NCBI GenBank assembly: GCA_024642445.1
Contig: JAHEBG010000032.1
Location: 1 to 9,019 of the forward strand
Origin: Gammaproteobacteria bacterium
Lineage (GTDB): Bacteria; Pseudomonadota; Gammaproteobacteria; Xanthomonadales; Xanthomonadaceae
Reading direction: 5' to 3'
Length of the DNA: 9,019 nucleotides
In this document: in pieces, positions 7,158 to 9,019 of the stretch
Layout of the letters: each line of letters starts with the position of its first letter
Numbering within the stretch: the stretch's first letter is position 1
Program-made: the position numbers and the translations under genes
The notes under the pieces: generated by a model
What the model was told of the DNA's origin: nothing
The model's input: the letters and a program-made list of their open reading frames with translations, nothing else
The model's database searches: none

Positions 7158-7595
7158 TTACTCCGTTATTGAGCCGCCGGCGGCTTCGATGGCAGCTTTC
7201 GCGCCAACGGTTGCCAAAACGCCTTTCAGCACGAATTTCTTGCTGATTTCGCCTTTTTTCACGATTTTTGCCTGCTTGGCCTTGGCTGGCACCAGCTTGG
7301 CTGCGCGCAACACGGCAAAATCGATTTCAGCCACTTCAAGTTTTTCCAGCTGATACAGCATCACTTCAGCAGTATCGTTTTTCAGCTTCGAGCGGAAGCC
7401 GACTTTCGGCATACGCTTTTTCATCGGCATCTGGCCGCCTTCGAAGCCCGGTTTGATCTTGCCTTTACCGGCACGAGCGAAGGAACCTTTGTGGCCACGG
7501 CCGGCAGTCTTGCCGAGGCCGGAACCGATACCGCGACCGACGCGAACGCGTTCTTTGCGGGCACCCGGTGCTGGAGCTAATGTATTTAATTGCAT
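7158..7595 (-). CDS. rplO: 50S ribosomal protein L15 (uL15)
   Basis: Late-assembly large-subunit protein. The 145-residue product starts [20 protein letters not shown] and has the glycine- and basic-rich extension [17 protein letters not shown] (21-37) that threads into 23S rRNA, then [18 protein letters not shown] (50-67) and a C-terminal globular domain ending [15 protein letters not shown]. The start is ATG at 7595, with AGGAGA six bases upstream. The stop codon TAA immediately follows the GGAG used by secY, so the two genes share their junction. It lies 20 bases after rpmD. Confidence 0.98.
   Translation of the reverse strand: MQLNTLAPAPGARKERVRVGRGIGSGLGKTAGRGHKGSFARAGKGKIKPGFEGGQMPMKKRMPKVGFRSKLKNDTAEVMLYQLEKLEVAEIDFAVLRAAKLVPAKAKQAKIVKKGEISKKFVLKGVLATVGAKAAIEAAGGSITE
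7161..7164 (-). promoter_or_regulatory. Ribosome binding site supporting the secY TTG start
   Basis: GGAG on the minus strand is the last four coding bases before the rplO TAA and lies seven bases before TTG 7153. The good spacing, and the lack of any ATG or GTG in frame close by, decides the start. Confidence 0.75.
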
Positions 7596-7615
7596 GCGAT
7601 TTCTCCTAGGCCCGA

Positions 7616-7798
7616 TTACGATTCAACGCGAACCAGGTAGTGCAACTGATTGATAAGACCACGTACCGAAGGGGAATCCTTCAATTCGCGGACATCGTTT
7701 ATTTTGTTCAGGCCCAAGGCCTTGACCGACAGACGGTGACGGGCTTGGCAGCCACGCAGACCTTTGACCAGGCGGACTTTAACGGTTTTATCGGCCAT
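7616..7798 (-). CDS. rpmD: 50S ribosomal protein L30 (uL30)
   Basis: Small large-subunit protein present in most but not all bacteria. The 60-residue product starts [17 protein letters not shown] and has the family pattern [37 protein letters not shown] spanning residues 21-57. Length is normal for the bacterial family. The ATG at 7798 overlaps the rpsE stop codon by one base (TAATG), so translation is expected to be coupled to S5. The gene is in the standard rpsE-rpmD-rplO order. Confidence 0.97.
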   Translation of the reverse strand: MADKTVKVRLVKGLRGCQARHRLSVKALGLNKINDVRELKDSPSVRGLINQLHYLVRVES

Positions 7799-8316
7799 TA
7801 TGCAATCTCCTCGATGTTCTTGCCGCGCTTGGCTGCAATACGCGAAGGCGACTGCATCACCACCAGACCTTTGACGGTGGCGCGAACCAGGTTGATCGGG
7901 TTGCGCGAACCGATGGCTTTGGCCAACACGTTCTTGACGCCAACCGCTTCGAATACAGCGCGCATGGCACCGCCGGCGATAACACCAGTACCTTCAGATG
8001 CTGGCTGCATGTATACGCGAGCCGCGCCATGCCCGGACTTCACCGGATGCCACAGCGTACCTTCATTCAGGTCCACCGAAATCATGGTTTTGCGGGCCTG
8101 GTCCATCGACTTCTGGATGGCAACCGGCACTTCACGTGCTTTGCCGTAGCCGAAACCGATTTTACCGGCGCCGTCGCCGACCACGGTAAGCGCGGTGAAG
8201 GTGAACTGGCGGCCGCCTTTGACGGTTTTGGATACGCGGTTAACGGCAACCAGCTTCTCGATGAAGCCGTCGTCGCTTTCTGCGTTGCGATTGCGATCGC
8301 GTTCGTTGCTGCTCAT
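7798..8316 (-). CDS. rpsE: 30S ribosomal protein S5 (uS5)
   Basis: Small-subunit protein important for translational fidelity and mRNA helicase activity at the entry tunnel. The 172-residue product has a charged, variable N-terminus ([16 protein letters not shown]), the double-stranded-RNA-binding-like domain from about residue 18 to 81 ([21 protein letters not shown], then [21 protein letters not shown]) and a C-terminal domain with [19 protein letters not shown] (108-126) and [16 protein letters not shown] (136-151). The VSKTVKGGR loop, where spectinomycin-resistance changes map in E. coli, appears in its usual form. The start is ATG at 8316, with AGGAG five bases upstream. It is separated from rplR by an unusually long 89-base spacer. 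Confidence 0.98.
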   Translation of the reverse strand: MSSNERDRNRNAESDDGFIEKLVAVNRVSKTVKGGRQFTFTALTVVGDGAGKIGFGYGKAREVPVAIQKSMDQARKTMISVDLNEGTLWHPVKSGHGAARVYMQPASEGTGVIAGGAMRAVFEAVGVKNVLAKAIGSRNPINLVRATVKGLVVMQSPSRIAAKRGKNIEEIA

Positions 8317-8349
8317 GGGAGCTCCTAAAATTAAATTGAAAATTATGTA

Positions 8350-8360
8350 CGGCTTAGCCG
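8350..8360 (-). other. Small hairpin upstream of rpsE
   Basis: CGGC (8350-8353) and GCCG (8357-8360) pair around a three-base loop. It is the second of two stem-loops in the rplR-rpsE spacer, followed on the minus strand by an A/T-rich stretch up to the rpsE ribosome binding site. The A/T-rich stretch contains a CATAAT but no reasonable -35, so I do not call a promoter. Confidence 0.35.
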
Positions 8361-8380
8361 CTTATGGTTGTATGAAACAG

Positions 8381-8396
8381 CGGGGGCGAACCCCCG
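8381..8396 (-). other. GC-rich hairpin with TTCG loop after rplR
   Basis: On the minus strand CGGGGG, TTCG, CCCCCG form a perfect 6-bp all-GC stem with a TTCG tetraloop, beginning nine bases after the rplR stop. It is followed by CTGTTTC, not a real T-run. This makes it a poor intrinsic terminator but a good candidate for an mRNA stability element, a processing boundary or a partial attenuator inside the spc operon. Confidence 0.6.
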
Positions 8397-8405
8397 TTCT
8401 AGCAA

Positions 8406-8759
8406 TTAGAACTGCAGACCGCCTTCACGCGCGGCTTCCGCCAGGGCCTTAATGCGGCCATGGTAACGGTAACCCGAACGATCGAATGCAACACGCTCAA
8501 CACCGGCTGCACGTGCTTTTTCAGCAATCGCGCGACCAACCTTTGCGGCGGCATCAATATTTTTGCAATACGCCAGGCCGTCTTTGACTTCGGCCTGCAC
8601 GGTAGATGCGGAAGCAAGCACTTTCGAGCCGTCGGGTGTAAACACCTGGGCGTAGATATGCTGGCCGGAACGCAGTACCGACAGACGGGCCAAACCCAGA
8701 TCACGGATGTGACAGCGGGTGGTTTTAGCGCGGCGGAGACGGGCAATATTCTTTTTCAT
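8406..8759 (-). CDS. rplR: 50S ribosomal protein L18 (uL18)
   Basis: Binds 5S rRNA together with L5 and L25 in the central protuberance. The 117-residue product has the basic start [15 protein letters not shown], the [19 protein letters not shown] segment (26-44) and the conserved C-terminus [28 protein letters not shown] (90-117). Length and ending are typical. The start is ATG at 8759, with GAGGT seven bases upstream; it follows rplF after 32 bases. Confidence 0.98.
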   Translation of the reverse strand: MKKNIARLRRAKTTRCHIRDLGLARLSVLRSGQHIYAQVFTPDGSKVLASASTVQAEVKDGLAYCKNIDAAAKVGRAIAEKARAAGVERVAFDRSGYRYHGRIKALAEAAREGGLQF

Positions 8760-8791
8760 GGTATAGACCTCGAGGATGCCGAAAACCTTAA

Positions 8792-9019
8792 TTAGGCTTT
8801 CTTAGCTTCCTTCATAATGATTTTCTCGCCGGCGTAACGGATGCCTTTGCCTTTATACGGCTCAGGTTTACGGTACGCGCGGATCTTGGCTGCCACTTCA
8901 CCGATCAATTGCTTGTCGGCACCGGAAATCAGGATTTCGGTCTGGGTTGGCGTGGTAATGGTAATGCCTTCAGGGGCAGTAAACACGACCGGATGCGAAA
9001 AACCCAGGCTCAGGTTCAA
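8792..9019 (-). CDS. rplF: 50S ribosomal protein L6 (uL6), 5' end missing
   Basis: Large-subunit protein near the GTPase-associated region. Only the last 75 codons are present; the N-terminal half lies beyond the right edge, and the frame is open to the end of the window. The fragment begins [12 protein letters not shown], a typical start of the second L6 domain, and carries the family signature [14 protein letters not shown] (52-65) followed by IIMKEAKKA. It is upstream of rplR in the standard spc order. Confidence 0.97.
   Translation of the reverse strand: MNLSLGFSHPVVFTAPEGITITTPTQTEILISGADKQLIGEVAAKIRAYRKPEPYKGKGIRYAGEKIIMKEAKKA

Noticed and set aside
8381..8396. The hairpin after rplR as an intrinsic terminator ending the transcript.
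   Set aside because: There is no T-run after the stem, and essential genes of the same operon continue downstream without a convincing promoter.
1..9019. A novel defence, mobile or biosynthetic system.
   Set aside because: Nearly all of the sequence is accounted for by conserved housekeeping genes. There are no direct-repeat arrays, transposases, integrases, tRNAs or compositional breaks visible by eye.

Overview
The window is the distal part of a bacterial ribosomal-protein supercluster plus the three genes beyond it, and every real gene lies on the minus strand. In transcription order (descending coordinates) it reads: rplF (3' end only), rplR, rpsE, rpmD, rplO, secY | rpsM, rpsK, rpsD, rpoA, rplQ | terminator | dsbB, class II DAHP synthase, cysteine synthase (cut by the left edge). 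This is the classic spc-to-alpha arrangement.

The source is most likely a gammaproteobacterium related to Xanthomonadales/Lysobacterales. From memory, RpoA, DsbB, SecY and L18 read like the Xanthomonas proteins, rpmJ is missing between secY and rpsM as in that group, and both the class II DAHP synthase and the cysteine synthase subtype fit. Base composition looks moderate (mid-50s % GC by eye, not computed), lower than typical Xanthomonas. The assignment is an inference from remembered sequences, not a search.

Layout. 9019-5783 is the spc segment: large- and small-subunit proteins and the SecY translocon channel, mostly tightly packed, with a 1-nt rpsE/rpmD overlap and SecY starting on TTG four bases after rplO. 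One exception is an 89-nt rplR-rpsE spacer with two hairpins. 5782-5585 is a 198-nt structured, apparently non-coding gap with a strong extended -10 promoter (TGTTATAAT) and a leader hairpin in front of rpsM. 5584-2721 is the alpha segment (S13, S11, S4, RNA polymerase alpha, L17), closed by a clear intrinsic terminator at 2672-2703. 2602-1 holds dsbB and DAHP synthase as a likely two-gene unit (7-nt gap), then cysteine synthase behind its own candidate promoter.

Functionally the ribosomal block supplies ribosome subunits, the secretion channel and the transcription core subunit. The three following genes are housekeeping metabolism and redox: periplasmic disulfide formation, the first step of the shikimate pathway, and cysteine synthesis. 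Several starts were moved from the longest open frame to the site supported by Shine-Dalgarno sequences and family N-termini (rpsM, rpoA, dsbB, DAHP synthase). I see no mobile element, CRISPR array, RNA gene or novel multi-gene system; the points worth a second look are regulatory and intergenic.
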